Shown here piece by piece: positions 24,307 through 32,052 of a stretch of 64,000 bases of DNA. The notes under the pieces are model-generated. The model saw only the letters and a list, made by a program, of their open reading frames with translations, was not told the DNA's origin and did no database searches. The stretch comes from Streptomyces sp. NBC_01341. Lineage in GTDB: Bacteria > Actinomycetota > Actinomycetes > Streptomycetales > Streptomycetaceae. The DNA is taken from NCBI RefSeq assembly GCF_035946055.1, contig NZ_CP108364.1, positions 1,612,001-1,676,000 on the forward strand, written 5' to 3'. Numbering within the stretch: position 1 is the stretch's first letter; each line of letters starts with the position of its first letter. Position numbers and translations under genes: made by a program.

Positions 24307-27300
24307 CAGCCGATCACCGCCGGCGCGCCACCCTCATCCGAACCCCACACGTCTTCCTCCTCCTCCAGCCAGCTGGCCCGCTGCCGGTCGCCGCTCTCGG
24401 TGACCGGCCTGCCGTTTGCTCCCGCGCCGCTTCCTGAGGACGCGAAGGGGCCGGAGCTGGTGGCGTAGTTGCTTCCTGAGAAAACGAGCTCCTCCTCTTC
24501 CTCGGCCGCGGCGGACCGGGACCTGGAGGATCGGCGCAGCGCTGCTCCACCGGACTCCCCGTGCACCGTACGGACTCGCTCGCCGTTGGAGCCGCCCTGC
24601 TGTCCCTGGCCCATGCCGCCCATGCCGCCCATGGGCATACCACCCATGGGCATACCACCCGCACCCATGGGATTTAGCGGTGAGGCACCGTTTGCTGCGC
24701 CCGCACCCGCAGCGGCCCCCAGGCCCGCGGTCGGGGCTCCGAGAGCACCACCGAGCGCGTGGCTGTCGTTCACCTCGTCGAACAGGCCGTCGTCGCCGGA
24801 GCTGTCGTAGCCGAGGCCTCCTCCTAGGCCGACGCCACCGCCGTTGAGGTTCGAGGTGGGTGAACCGGAACCGCCGCCCAGGCCTGGGAAGTCGGACAGC
24901 CCGGAGCTGGAACCACCGCCGGTGCCGATGCCGTTCAGGTCGTTCAGACCGTTGAGGTCGAGCGACGGGAAACTGCTGTGATCCGGGAATCCCGGCAGAC
25001 CGGCTCCGGCTCCGGACCCCAGACCGGTACCGAGCCCGGTGCCGGTGCCGGATCCGTTCAGGTGAGTCGTTTCCGACTTCCCGTCCGGCTGGGTCGTGGT
25101 GAGTGTCCCGTCCTTGGGGTTGAGGGTCTCGACCGTGCCGTCCGGGAACTTCGTGGTCAGTGTGCCGTCCGCGTTGAGCTTCGTCACCGATCCGTCGGGG
25201 TTGTGGAACGACTCGCCGGTGTCGAGGTGGGAGGTCGTCTCTTTTCCGTCGGGCTGCGTCGTCGTCACGGTGTGCGTGGACGGGTCGAGCGTCTGCGTGG
25301 TGCCGTCCGGGAACTTGGTGGTGAGTGTGCCGTCGGGGTGCAGCGTGGAGGTGGAGCCGCCGGGGTTGGTGAACGTGCCCGGAGCCGCGTTGAGCGACGT
25401 GTGGGTGTCCGTGCCGTCGGGGTGATGGGTGACCGTGGCCCCGGTGTCGGGGTTGACCGTGGTGGTGGTCCCGTCGGGGTACTTCGTGGTCAGAGTGCCG
25501 TCCGGGTTGAGCGTCGTCGTGCTGCCGTCAGGGTTCTTGACCGCATTGCCCGGGTTCAACGGGGTCGTCGTGGTCTTGCCGTCCGGCCCTGTCGTGGTGA
25601 TCGTGCCGGTGTTCGGGTTGAACGTGCTGAGGCCGCCGTGGGGGAACGTCGTCGTCAGCGTTCCGTCGGAGTTGAGCTGGGTGGTGCTGCCGTCGGGGTT
25701 GGTGAGGTTGGACGCACCACCGCCGCCTCCGAGGAGGTCGTTCAGGCCGGACGTGCCACCGGCGCCGAGACCACCGAGGTCGTCGTTGAGGCCGGACGTG
25801 CCACCGCCGCCACCCCCGAGGAGGTCGTTCAGGCCGGACGTGCCACCATCGGCGAGACCGCCGAGGTCGTCGTTGAGGCCGGACGTGCCACCGGCGCCCC
25901 CGAGAACATCGTTGAGGCCGGACGTGCCACCGGCGCCCCCGAGGACATCGTTGAGGCCGGACGTGCCACTGCCGCCGAGGGCTCCGTTCAGGCCCTGCGC
26001 AAAGTTGTTCAACCCGGCGCCGAGGCCCGAGTTGAGGTCGGTCATGCCCTTACCGATGTCGTTGAGCCCACCGCCAAGGCCTTCGTTCAAGGCACCGAGC
26101 TGCTTGTTCATCCCTCCACCGAGGTCGTTGAGACCCTTTGAGAGTTCTTGCTGGTTCTTGGCAGTGCCCTCCAGGAATTCATTGAGTTTCCCTTCGTTCT
26201 CCTTGCCCTCCTCCTCAGCGGCCTTGTTCTTGTCCTTCGTGTACGACTCCGTCAGGGTCGACGTGTCCTTGGCCTTCAGGGGGTCGCCGAAGCCCTCACT
26301 CGCGTTGGCCAGCTCGGTACCCAAGGTGATGAGGACCTGCTTGCCCACGGGCACCAGCCACTGTTCCACCCGCTCGTTCCACAGTTCGACCGCGTGCTGG
26401 CCGACTTTCCTCCAGGTGGACATCTCCGTGAGGTTGCCGTAGTACGGGTGGTTCTGCTGGAAGGAGCCGCTCGTACTGTAGGAGCTGGCGGCGGTCATGC
26501 CCCCGCGCTTCACCAGAATCTGGGAGGCATTGTTCTGCAGCACCCACCGTGTGACGTCGTCGAGGAGGTTGAGCAGCGCGCGGAGAGGGTCGTGCCACGG
26601 ATCCTCTCCCGACGTCGAGCCGGCCCAGCGGTCCCAGGCGGCCTGAAGTTCCTGGGCCTGTTTGACCAGCGCCTGCTGAACTCCCGCCAAGGCGTCGCCG
26701 TACTTGGTCTTGGGGGAGATTCCGCTCGTCAGGACATTGCTGCCGTGGTAGTCCGTACCGCCGAGCTGTGTCACATAGCTGTCGAAGTTCGTGCGAATCT
26801 GGTGGAGCAGGTTCCAGAAGACGCCCGCAGCCCGCCCCCTCCAGGCGGCCTGTTCCTCCCCCATGGACTTCTCCCACTGCTGGAGCACCTTCGCGCGGTC
26901 CTGGAAGAACTGGATCGTGCGGTCGAAGGCGAGGGAGGTGCGCTCGAAGGACTTGAGGTCCACGGCCTCACTGGGGATCACCGACAGACCGCTGAACTGG
27001 AAGTCACGAGTGGTCTGCTGCGTGAGCAGCCTGTCCAGCGCCGCCCTGGGACCAGTGACGTACTGACCCAGGGCGGTGCTGTCGTACTGGCTGTCCTTGC
27101 CGAACTTGCCGCCTATCATCGAGTCACCCCCGCCGAGCAGGTGGCCTTGTCCATCGGACTCGATAGATGTGCCGAGGAAGACGATCCGCGCACGGTTCAT
27201 CTGGACCCCGTCGCCGGCCTTGGTGTAGAAGGCGATCTCGTAGTCCTGGCCGCTGCGCTTCTGCCACCCGGACAAGGCGGAGTAGTCCTCACTCGTGACC

Positions 27301-27458
27301 GCCCGCATGGCGATCTTCTCGATGTCCATGCGGAAGAGCGGGATGTCGTCGTTCCCCTTGAGATGGTCGAAGAGCGTCGACCGTTTGGGCACGCCGTACC
27401 CGGTGAGAAGGGTGATGGCCTTCCCCCAGTAGTCAGCCGGGTCATAGTTGGCAGGCAT
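24306..27458 (-). CDS. AAWKG-type large T7SS protein with tandem repeats (1050 residues)
   Basis: The N-terminal 400 residues are helical and contain EEQAAWRGRAAGVFW near residue 205, matching the AAWKG motif by which I recall this Streptomyces family being named. A second helical block reaches about residue 440. Next come Asn/Leu/Gly heptad-like repeats (GGGLNDIGKG, GTSGLND units), four units of about 53 residues built on NPDGSTTTLNPDGTLTT and PDGTT, a Gly-rich region and a short acidic C-terminus. There is no classical signal peptide or membrane segment. The ATG at 27458 follows GGAG at 8 bases. It is probably a T7SS substrate with an extended, wall-spanning repeat region. The next gene overlaps its stop. 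Confidence 0.75.
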   Translation of the reverse strand: MPANYDPADYWGKAITLLTGYGVPKRSTLFDHLKGNDDIPLFRMDIEKIAMRAVTSEDYSALSGWQKRSGQDYEIAFYTKAGDGVQMNRARIVFLGTSIESDGQGHLLGGGDSMIGGKFGKDSQYDSTALGQYVTGPRAALDRLLTQQTTRDFQFSGLSVIPSEAVDLKSFERTSLAFDRTIQFFQDRAKVLQQWEKSMGEEQAAWRGRAAGVFWNLLHQIRTNFDSYVTQLGGTDYHGSNVLTSGISPKTKYGDALAGVQQALVKQAQELQAAWDRWAGSTSGEDPWHDPLRALLNLLDDVTRWVLQNNASQILVKRGGMTAASSYSTSGSFQQNHPYYGNLTEMSTWRKVGQHAVELWNERVEQWLVPVGKQVLITLGTELANASEGFGDPLKAKDTSTLTESYTKDKNKAAEEEGKENEGKLNEFLEGTAKNQQELSKGLNDLGGGMNKQLGALNEGLGGGLNDIGKGMTDLNSGLGAGLNNFAQGLNGALGGSGTSGLNDVLGGAGGTSGLNDVLGGAGGTSGLNDDLGGLADGGTSGLNDLLGGGGGGTSGLNDDLGGLGAGGTSGLNDLLGGGGGASNLTNPDGSTTQLNSDGTLTTTFPHGGLSTFNPNTGTITTTGPDGKTTTTPLNPGNAVKNPDGSTTTLNPDGTLTTKYPDGTTTTVNPDTGATVTHHPDGTDTHTSLNAAPGTFTNPGGSTSTLHPDGTLTTKFPDGTTQTLDPSTHTVTTTQPDGKETTSHLDTGESFHNPDGSVTKLNADGTLTTKFPDGTVETLNPKDGTLTTTQPDGKSETTHLNGSGTGTGLGTGLGSGAGAGLPGFPDHSSFPSLDLNGLNDLNGIGTGGGSSSGLSDFPGLGGGSGSPTSNLNGGGVGLGGGLGYDSSGDDGLFDEVNDSHALGGALGAPTAGLGAAAGAGAANGASPLNPMGAGGMPMGGMPMGGMGGMGQGQQGGSNGERVRTVHGESGGAALRRSSRSRSAAAEEEEELVFSGSNYATSSGPFASSGSGAGANGRPVTESGDRQRASWLEEEEDVWGSDEGGAPAVIG
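25060..25700 (-). repeat. Four ~159-bp repeats encoding NPDG/PDGT units
   Basis: Four degenerate units of about 53 residues lie in the AAWKG-type protein. Each contains N-P-D-G-S-T, L-x-x-D-G-T-L-T-T, F/Y-P-D-G-T and a T-T-x-P-D-G-K/T segment. The short PDG turns and Thr-rich strands suggest a beta-roll or an extended fibre. Confidence 0.85.
25725..25975 (-). repeat. Tandem repeats encoding GTSGLNDxLGG units
   Basis: Six copies of GTSGLND followed by VLGG, DLGG or LLGG, with Gly/Ala linkers of varying length, are encoded here. On the plus strand the shared core reads gaggccggacgtgcca and its variants. Units are about 39-48 bases, in frame and highly similar, consistent with recent expansion. 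Confidence 0.85.
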
Positions 27459-27502
27459 GGCGCGAACTCCAGGAGTGGGCTGGGTTGTGGACGGGTATCC
27501 GG

Positions 27503-27961
27503 CTAGGACTTGTCGTGGGTGGAGGCCGACTTGCCTCCGGCGGCGAGGTCGTCGTCGACGTCGGTGAAGATGTCGAGGAACTCCTCCGCGCCGATCTCGC
27601 TCAGGTTGTTGCCCTGCGTCTTGAGCAACGTGTCCACAGTCTCCTGCAGATCCCGGTCCATGTCCTTGAACAACGTGTGATGCGCCGCCAGCTCGCCGTC
27701 GACCGATTCCGCGACGCTCGTGATCACCTTGATCAGGGTCTGTCCGTGGACGGAGTCGTCCGCCCCCATGAGGCCGATGGCGGCGAACTGGTTCTCGTCG
27801 AGAGTCTCCGGGGTCGCCATGCCCTCCACCAGGGACTTGAGCGCACGGACACCTCCCGGGTCGTCCTTCCTGATCTTTTCGAGCGCGGAAATGAAGTCAG
27901 CCAGATCGTTGGCCATGAATGTCTTTATCGCGCCAGAGTCCAGATGAGTCAGATCTGCCAC
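27503..27961 (-). CDS. Small acidic T7SS-associated protein (152 residues)
   Basis: This is an acidic, all-helical protein with no membrane segment or signal peptide. The start is set at the GTG at 27961 because AGGAG lies 6 bases upstream; a TTG seven codons earlier (27982) has no ribosome site. The C-terminal half (EFLDIFTDVDDDLAAGG) is strongly acidic. It lies between the Esx pair and the AAWKG-type gene in the same direction, so it is probably co-expressed and may be a chaperone or substrate partner. I do not recognise a named family. Confidence 0.65.
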   Translation of the reverse strand: MADLTHLDSGAIKTFMANDLADFISALEKIRKDDPGGVRALKSLVEGMATPETLDENQFAAIGLMGADDSVHGQTLIKVITSVAESVDGELAAHHTLFKDMDRDLQETVDTLLKTQGNNLSEIGAEEFLDIFTDVDDDLAAGGKSASTHDKS

Positions 27962-28058
27962 AGCATGCTCCTGCTTCGTCAAATGGTGAGGCGCCGTCCG
28001 CCGTCACGGCCCGGGGGGGCTGGACGGCGGACGGCGGACTGCTGACCTGCCCGTCGGG

Positions 28059-28379
28059 TCAGCGACCGAGGTGGACTTCTTCCCACAGCTGGGTCAGCTG
28101 GGATTCGCTGTACTGGTAGTTCTCGACGACCTGGTTCAGCAGACCGGCGTGGGAACTGAGCATGAGCTCCATCTCCTTGACCGCCCCGTCCCAGGCTGCC
28201 TGCTTGGTCCGGTAGACCTCGGCGTCGCTACCCATCCAGGTCTTCCTGAGCTCGCCCAGCTCCAGCTCCAGCTGTTCGAGCGTCCCGGCGATCGCCCTGG
28301 TCTGGTTGACCAAGTCCTCGGCGGCGTTGTTGGAGTGGCGGTAGTCGACGGAGATATTTCCATCGGTATAGTCGGGCAT
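28059..28379 (-). CDS. WXG100-family T7SS protein (EsxB-like, 106 residues)
   Basis: This is a helical hairpin of typical WXG100 length. The turn is RKTWMGSDAEVY (W-M-G) near residue 48. The C-terminal end has YQYSE, which fits the general T7SS signal YxxxE, so this is the partner likely to carry the export signal. The ATG at 28379 follows GACGAGG. It lies next to the second Esx gene, with which it would form a heterodimer exported through EccC. Calling it EsxB rather than EsxA rests on the C-terminal signal. Confidence 0.88.
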   Translation of the reverse strand: MPDYTDGNISVDYRHSNNAAEDLVNQTRAIAGTLEQLELELGELRKTWMGSDAEVYRTKQAAWDGAVKEMELMLSSHAGLLNQVVENYQYSESQLTQLWEEVHLGR

Positions 28380-28448
28380 TTGGGACCTCGTCTCGGTTCG
28401 GGTGACGAATGATGTGTCTGTGTGCGGAGCCTGTGGGACGCGCGCGGA

Positions 28449-28808
28449 TCAGCGGCCGGTCGCGCCGGGGGAGCTCATCATGGTGTTGAAGGTCGAGTCG
28501 GACTGCTTGGCCGACGCGAGGATGGCGTCGTTGGAAGCGCCCTGAACCTTGCTGTGCTGGATGAGGGTGTTGTTGAGCTGGGTGATCATGTCGTTCAGGT
28601 TGCGCAGGATGACGTTGGCCTTCTCGTCCCATGCCTGGAGCAGTTGGCTGTAGGCGCTGCCGTCGCTGCCCTGGAAGGCATTGTCGAGCCCGCCTCGCGT
28701 GGTGTCCACGTCCTGCTTGGACCTCTGGACGCCGCTGTAGGCCTGCTGGAGCGCGTTGATGCCGTTCCGTGTGGCTTTCTCGCTTGACTGCTGGCCGTTG
28801 CTCGCCAT
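28449..28808 (-). CDS. WXG100-family T7SS protein with FQG turn (EsxA-like, 119 residues)
   Basis: This is a helix-turn-helix protein of WXG100 size. The turn reads NAFQGSDGSAY, so the canonical Trp is replaced by Phe (FQG). The flanking pattern still matches the family: long amphipathic helices, then QLLQAWDEKA after the turn. The ATG at 28808 has AGAGGTG just upstream. No C-terminal YxxxD/E is seen, which fits the non-signal partner of the Esx heterodimer. It lies directly after eccB and before the W-M-G protein. Confidence 0.85.
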   Translation of the reverse strand: MASNGQQSSEKATRNGINALQQAYSGVQRSKQDVDTTRGGLDNAFQGSDGSAYSQLLQAWDEKANVILRNLNDMITQLNNTLIQHSKVQGASNDAILASAKQSDSTFNTMMSSPGATGR

Positions 28809-28911
28809 GGTTCACCTCTCGGTTGGGCCGGTTACTTCGGCTGGGTCATTCGTGTCGTGTCAGGGAGCGGCCGATGCACTCCCGCCGAACGCGCACGTCC
28901 GAAGAACGCGC

Positions 28912-30453
28912 TCATCTTTTCTTCTGTGCCGCGGACTTGGAGGTCTCCTTGGCCGCGCTACTGCCTACGGGAGCGATCCCGCAGTCTGGGGGTGTGACGA
29001 CCGAGCTGCCGCTGCCGGCCGCCGCCACGGAACTCAACGCAGGGCCCGAGGGCAGCATCGAGAGCAGGGGGGAGGGCACCGCCTTCACGTCGTTCTCGGT
29101 GTAGCCCAGCGCCTTCAGTGCCTCCGCGTCAGGCACCCGGTGCTTGACGCCGTTGTCCGCCACGAGGTAGGTGGTGTTCCCCAACTTCGCGCCGCTCGCG
29201 GTCAGTGCTCTGACCAGCGCACCGTGACCGGGGCGGACGACCGTGGCGTTGACCGGCAGGCATGCCCGAGTGGCGTCGTCGGTAAGACTCGGGGCCGTGG
29301 GGGTCAGTGAGCTCACGGGGAGCAGCACGGTGGCGACCTTGGTGCCGCCGTGGTCCGGCTGTACAGCGGCGCAGGCCGTCTGGTCCTCCGGCACGGTGGT
29401 CGCGTGCGGTGGCGACGAGGGCAGTCCGGCGGAGCCGGGTGACAGGCCCTCGCTGCCCGGAGCCTGGTGTTCCTTCAGCGCGTCGGCACCCAGGTCCCCG
29501 ACGGTCGGGGACGCGCCGTCGTAGGCCTTCTCACGGGTCGCCGGGTCGCCGAGGAGCAGAGCCGCGCCCGTGTCCGTCAGCGGCACCAGGCCTTCTTTGC
29601 GCAGCAGGTAGTACTTCGGTGACGAACCCGGGACGTGGACCTGGAAGACCTGTCCCACGGTGCTGTCCCTGCCGCCGAGAGACGGCCCCTTCGCACCGCG
29701 CCCCGGCACCGCGGGGGGCGCGAGGTCGGGCCCCGGAACCAGGGCGTCGAGGAACGCAGCGGACACCGGGCGCGCGGTGACCGAGCCGTAGCCGAGGGAG
29801 ACGACGGCGGCGGACTTGGCGTCGAGCCTGAGCCGGCTGCCCCGCCACACCAGGTAGGCCGACTTGTCGGGGCCGCGCACCAGGAGGCCGTCCCGGTCGG
29901 CCATTCCGTGTCCGGTCATCGGCGCGCCCACGACGAGCGTGGTGACCGCGGTGGCGTGCGCGCTGCCGGTGCTGCTGTCCTCGGCCGCGTCGAGGGTGGA
30001 GCAGACGTGCCACGGCCCGCCGTCCAGATCGCCCGAGTGCGGGACCTGGTCCGGGGCCCCCGGGATACCCACGGGTGTGCCGAGGGGGGTGTCGCGGAGC
30101 GAAGCGGTGCGTACGTTGGTGGTCTTGAGGTCGGCGCCACCGATCAGCATCGCCGACGCGTAGTTGCGCACAGGCCTGAGGCGGCCGTCGGCGAACAGGT
30201 AGCGGGCGCCGGTGTCCTTGTTGACGATCAGGCTCTTAGGAGTTTTCCAGGAGTCGTTGCCACCGGGCGAGATCAACCCGAACAGCAGGGATCCGGCGGC
30301 GATGACGACGGTGATGATGACGCCGATCATCGTGCCGCGTGTGGTGCGGACGAGGGGGCTCTCCGCGGCGTCGGGGTCGCCGAGCGACATACCGGAGGCC
30401 AGCCGGCTCATCATGAAGGTGTGGGCCTGGACCTGATCCCGCTTGGACTGCAT
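28912..30453 (-). CDS. eccB: T7SS core component EccB (513 residues)
   Basis: EccB is the bitopic membrane component of the ESX core complex, with a large extracytoplasmic domain. The protein starts MQSKRDQVQAHTFMMSRL, the standard EccB N-terminus, so the start is set at the ATG at 30453 although the frame extends 71 codons further upstream. GGAAGG lies upstream. One transmembrane segment (MIGVIITVVIAAGSLLFGL) falls near residues 38-58, followed by the beta-rich repeat domain. The C-terminus is Ser/Lys-rich. It lies 29 bases after eccD and before the esx pair, in the same direction. Confidence 0.95.
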   Translation of the reverse strand: MQSKRDQVQAHTFMMSRLASGMSLGDPDAAESPLVRTTRGTMIGVIITVVIAAGSLLFGLISPGGNDSWKTPKSLIVNKDTGARYLFADGRLRPVRNYASAMLIGGADLKTTNVRTASLRDTPLGTPVGIPGAPDQVPHSGDLDGGPWHVCSTLDAAEDSSTGSAHATAVTTLVVGAPMTGHGMADRDGLLVRGPDKSAYLVWRGSRLRLDAKSAAVVSLGYGSVTARPVSAAFLDALVPGPDLAPPAVPGRGAKGPSLGGRDSTVGQVFQVHVPGSSPKYYLLRKEGLVPLTDTGAALLLGDPATREKAYDGASPTVGDLGADALKEHQAPGSEGLSPGSAGLPSSPPHATTVPEDQTACAAVQPDHGGTKVATVLLPVSSLTPTAPSLTDDATRACLPVNATVVRPGHGALVRALTASGAKLGNTTYLVADNGVKHRVPDAEALKALGYTENDVKAVPSPLLSMLPSGPALSSVAAAGSGSSVVTPPDCGIAPVGSSAAKETSKSAAQKKR

Positions 30454-30482
30454 GGACGCGTGTGCCTTCCGGTTCTTCGAGG

Positions 30483-31883
30483 TCAGCCGTTGATGGCCCG
30501 CAGGGCGCCGAAGACGCCGAGGACCCACAACGTCAGGGGCAGCAGGGCGACGGCGAGCAGCAGTTGCAGGATCTCCGCCGCACGGCCCCAGTAGGGCAGC
30601 ATGCGCCGGCCGGGGATCGTCCAGGTGGCGATGGCCAGCAGTGCGGCCAGCCCCAGCAGCCCGCACACCAGTACCGGACGCGCGGACGGGCTGATGTGCA
30701 CGGCGGTCGCCACGGCCAGGAGTGCGGCGCCCCAGGCTCCCGGTGCCACCAGGACGAGCCGCTGTGCCACGTTGACCAGGCCGCGTCCGTGCATCAGCAG
30801 CAGCGCCGACAGGACCCCGGCTGTCAGTCCCTCTGCCAGGTTGGGCCGCCAGGCCAGGGCGGCCAGGGCACCGCCACAGACGACACCGGTGGCCGCGTAC
30901 AGGGCGGTCATCCAGCCGCTGGAGAGTTCCGTGCGGTGCTCCACGTCGCCCTGGTTGTAGGGCTCTATGTCCTCCTGGAGTTCTCCCGGGCTCGAGGGCA
31001 GGGAAGGCATCCGCATGCCGGCGAGTTTGAAGGAGAGCGCGGGCACGAAGCCGCCGAAGACCACCACCAGCGCGGCGACGACGGTGAGAGCGTCGTCCGT
31101 AGGCACATCCAGCAGGCTCATCAGGGCGCCCGCGAGGGATCCGGCCAGTGCCACGACGGTGCTCGCGACGAACATGGGTGTGGCCACGGCGGAGACGGCC
31201 AGCGCCAGCACGGCGCCGCCCGCGGCCGCGGCGCCCGCGGCCAGCAGGCGGGCACCGAGCACGTGGTAGGCCTGCTGCCCGGATATCTCTCCGCCGGGCA
31301 GCAGCCAGCCGGCCACCGCCAGGAAAGGCGCGGCCATGAAGCCCAGTACAGCGCTGCCGACCGCGTCGCCCACGGCCCGGCTCGCGGACGCGGATCCGGC
31401 GAGGAGCAGCACTCCCGCGGCTCCCGCCGTCGCGGCGCGGAGGTCCGCGTCGCCGCTGGGCCAGGCCAGCATCGCCAGGCCGAGCAGCAGGGTGAGGACG
31501 AGCAGTGCGCGCAGCAGGTGGGCGCTCAACTCGGGTCGCCAGCCGTGCAGTCGGTCACGCATGACGGTGGCGATGCCGTCCGTGAGGTCGTCCAGCCGTA
31601 CCTCTGGCAGGGACTCGGAGCGGGGGCGCAGATGCAACACCTCACCGTCCTTCAGATCCAACGTCTCCAGAGTGTGTTCACCGTCGAGCGGGAGGCCGCC
31701 CAGGCGTTGCAGTACCCAGCCCCCGTGCTCGAGGCCGGTCTCCTCTACCTCCTCGCCCGAGTAGCGCAGAAGCGTGGGCAGCAGGTCGGCGACAGGAACG
31801 TCGGCCGGTACCGCCAGATCAACTGCCTTGCCGGGGGCGTGAACAGTGAGGCGGCACAGGGCTGTCACTGCGTTGTTGGACAT
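30483..31883 (-). CDS. eccD: T7SS core component EccD (466 residues)
   Basis: EccD is the polytopic membrane subunit of the ESX translocon. Residues 1-85 have the ubiquitin-like (YukD) form (LCRLTVHAP, then LPLDGEHTLETLDLKDGEVLHLRP). About eleven hydrophobic segments follow from residue 120 to the end, giving the expected length. It is the first gene of the minus-strand operon, and eccC diverges 169 bases away. No strong ribosome site is seen before the ATG at 31883, so a nearby alternative start cannot be excluded. Confidence 0.95.
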   Translation of the reverse strand: MSNNAVTALCRLTVHAPGKAVDLAVPADVPVADLLPTLLRYSGEEVEETGLEHGGWVLQRLGGLPLDGEHTLETLDLKDGEVLHLRPRSESLPEVRLDDLTDGIATVMRDRLHGWRPELSAHLLRALLVLTLLLGLAMLAWPSGDADLRAATAGAAGVLLLAGSASASRAVGDAVGSAVLGFMAAPFLAVAGWLLPGGEISGQQAYHVLGARLLAAGAAAAGGAVLALAVSAVATPMFVASTVVALAGSLAGALMSLLDVPTDDALTVVAALVVVFGGFVPALSFKLAGMRMPSLPSSPGELQEDIEPYNQGDVEHRTELSSGWMTALYAATGVVCGGALAALAWRPNLAEGLTAGVLSALLLMHGRGLVNVAQRLVLVAPGAWGAALLAVATAVHISPSARPVLVCGLLGLAALLAIATWTIPGRRMLPYWGRAAEILQLLLAVALLPLTLWVLGVFGALRAING

Positions 31884-32052
31884 CGTGAGACTCGCGATTC
31901 CCTGGAGGGTCGACTCTTGCGGCTTGGTACTTTACGTGTCAACGAGGCAGACTACTCAAACCTAGTCGGGCAGATGTGACCAGTCCAGGATGCGGCCTCC
32001 TGGAACACGTCGGAGCGGATCGCCCGAGGCCCCCCTGTAAGGAGCCTGTTTC
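31884..32052. promoter_or_regulatory. Divergent eccD / eccC promoter region
   Basis: This 169-base region separates the eccD-led minus-strand operon from eccC on the plus strand, so both promoters should lie here. It is more A+T-rich around 31925-31965 (tactttacg, ctactcaaacctag). The ribosome site for eccC is AAGGAG at 32038-32043. No operator was identified. Confidence 0.6.

Noticed and set aside
24978..27506. Long plus-strand frames opposite the AAWKG-type gene
   Set aside because: They owe their length and internal repetition to the repeats of the real gene and lack ribosome sites.
30453..30666. Upstream extension of eccB by 71 codons
   Set aside because: EccB proteins begin with the MxSKRDQVQAH-type sequence; the extension overlaps eccD and is not EccB-like.
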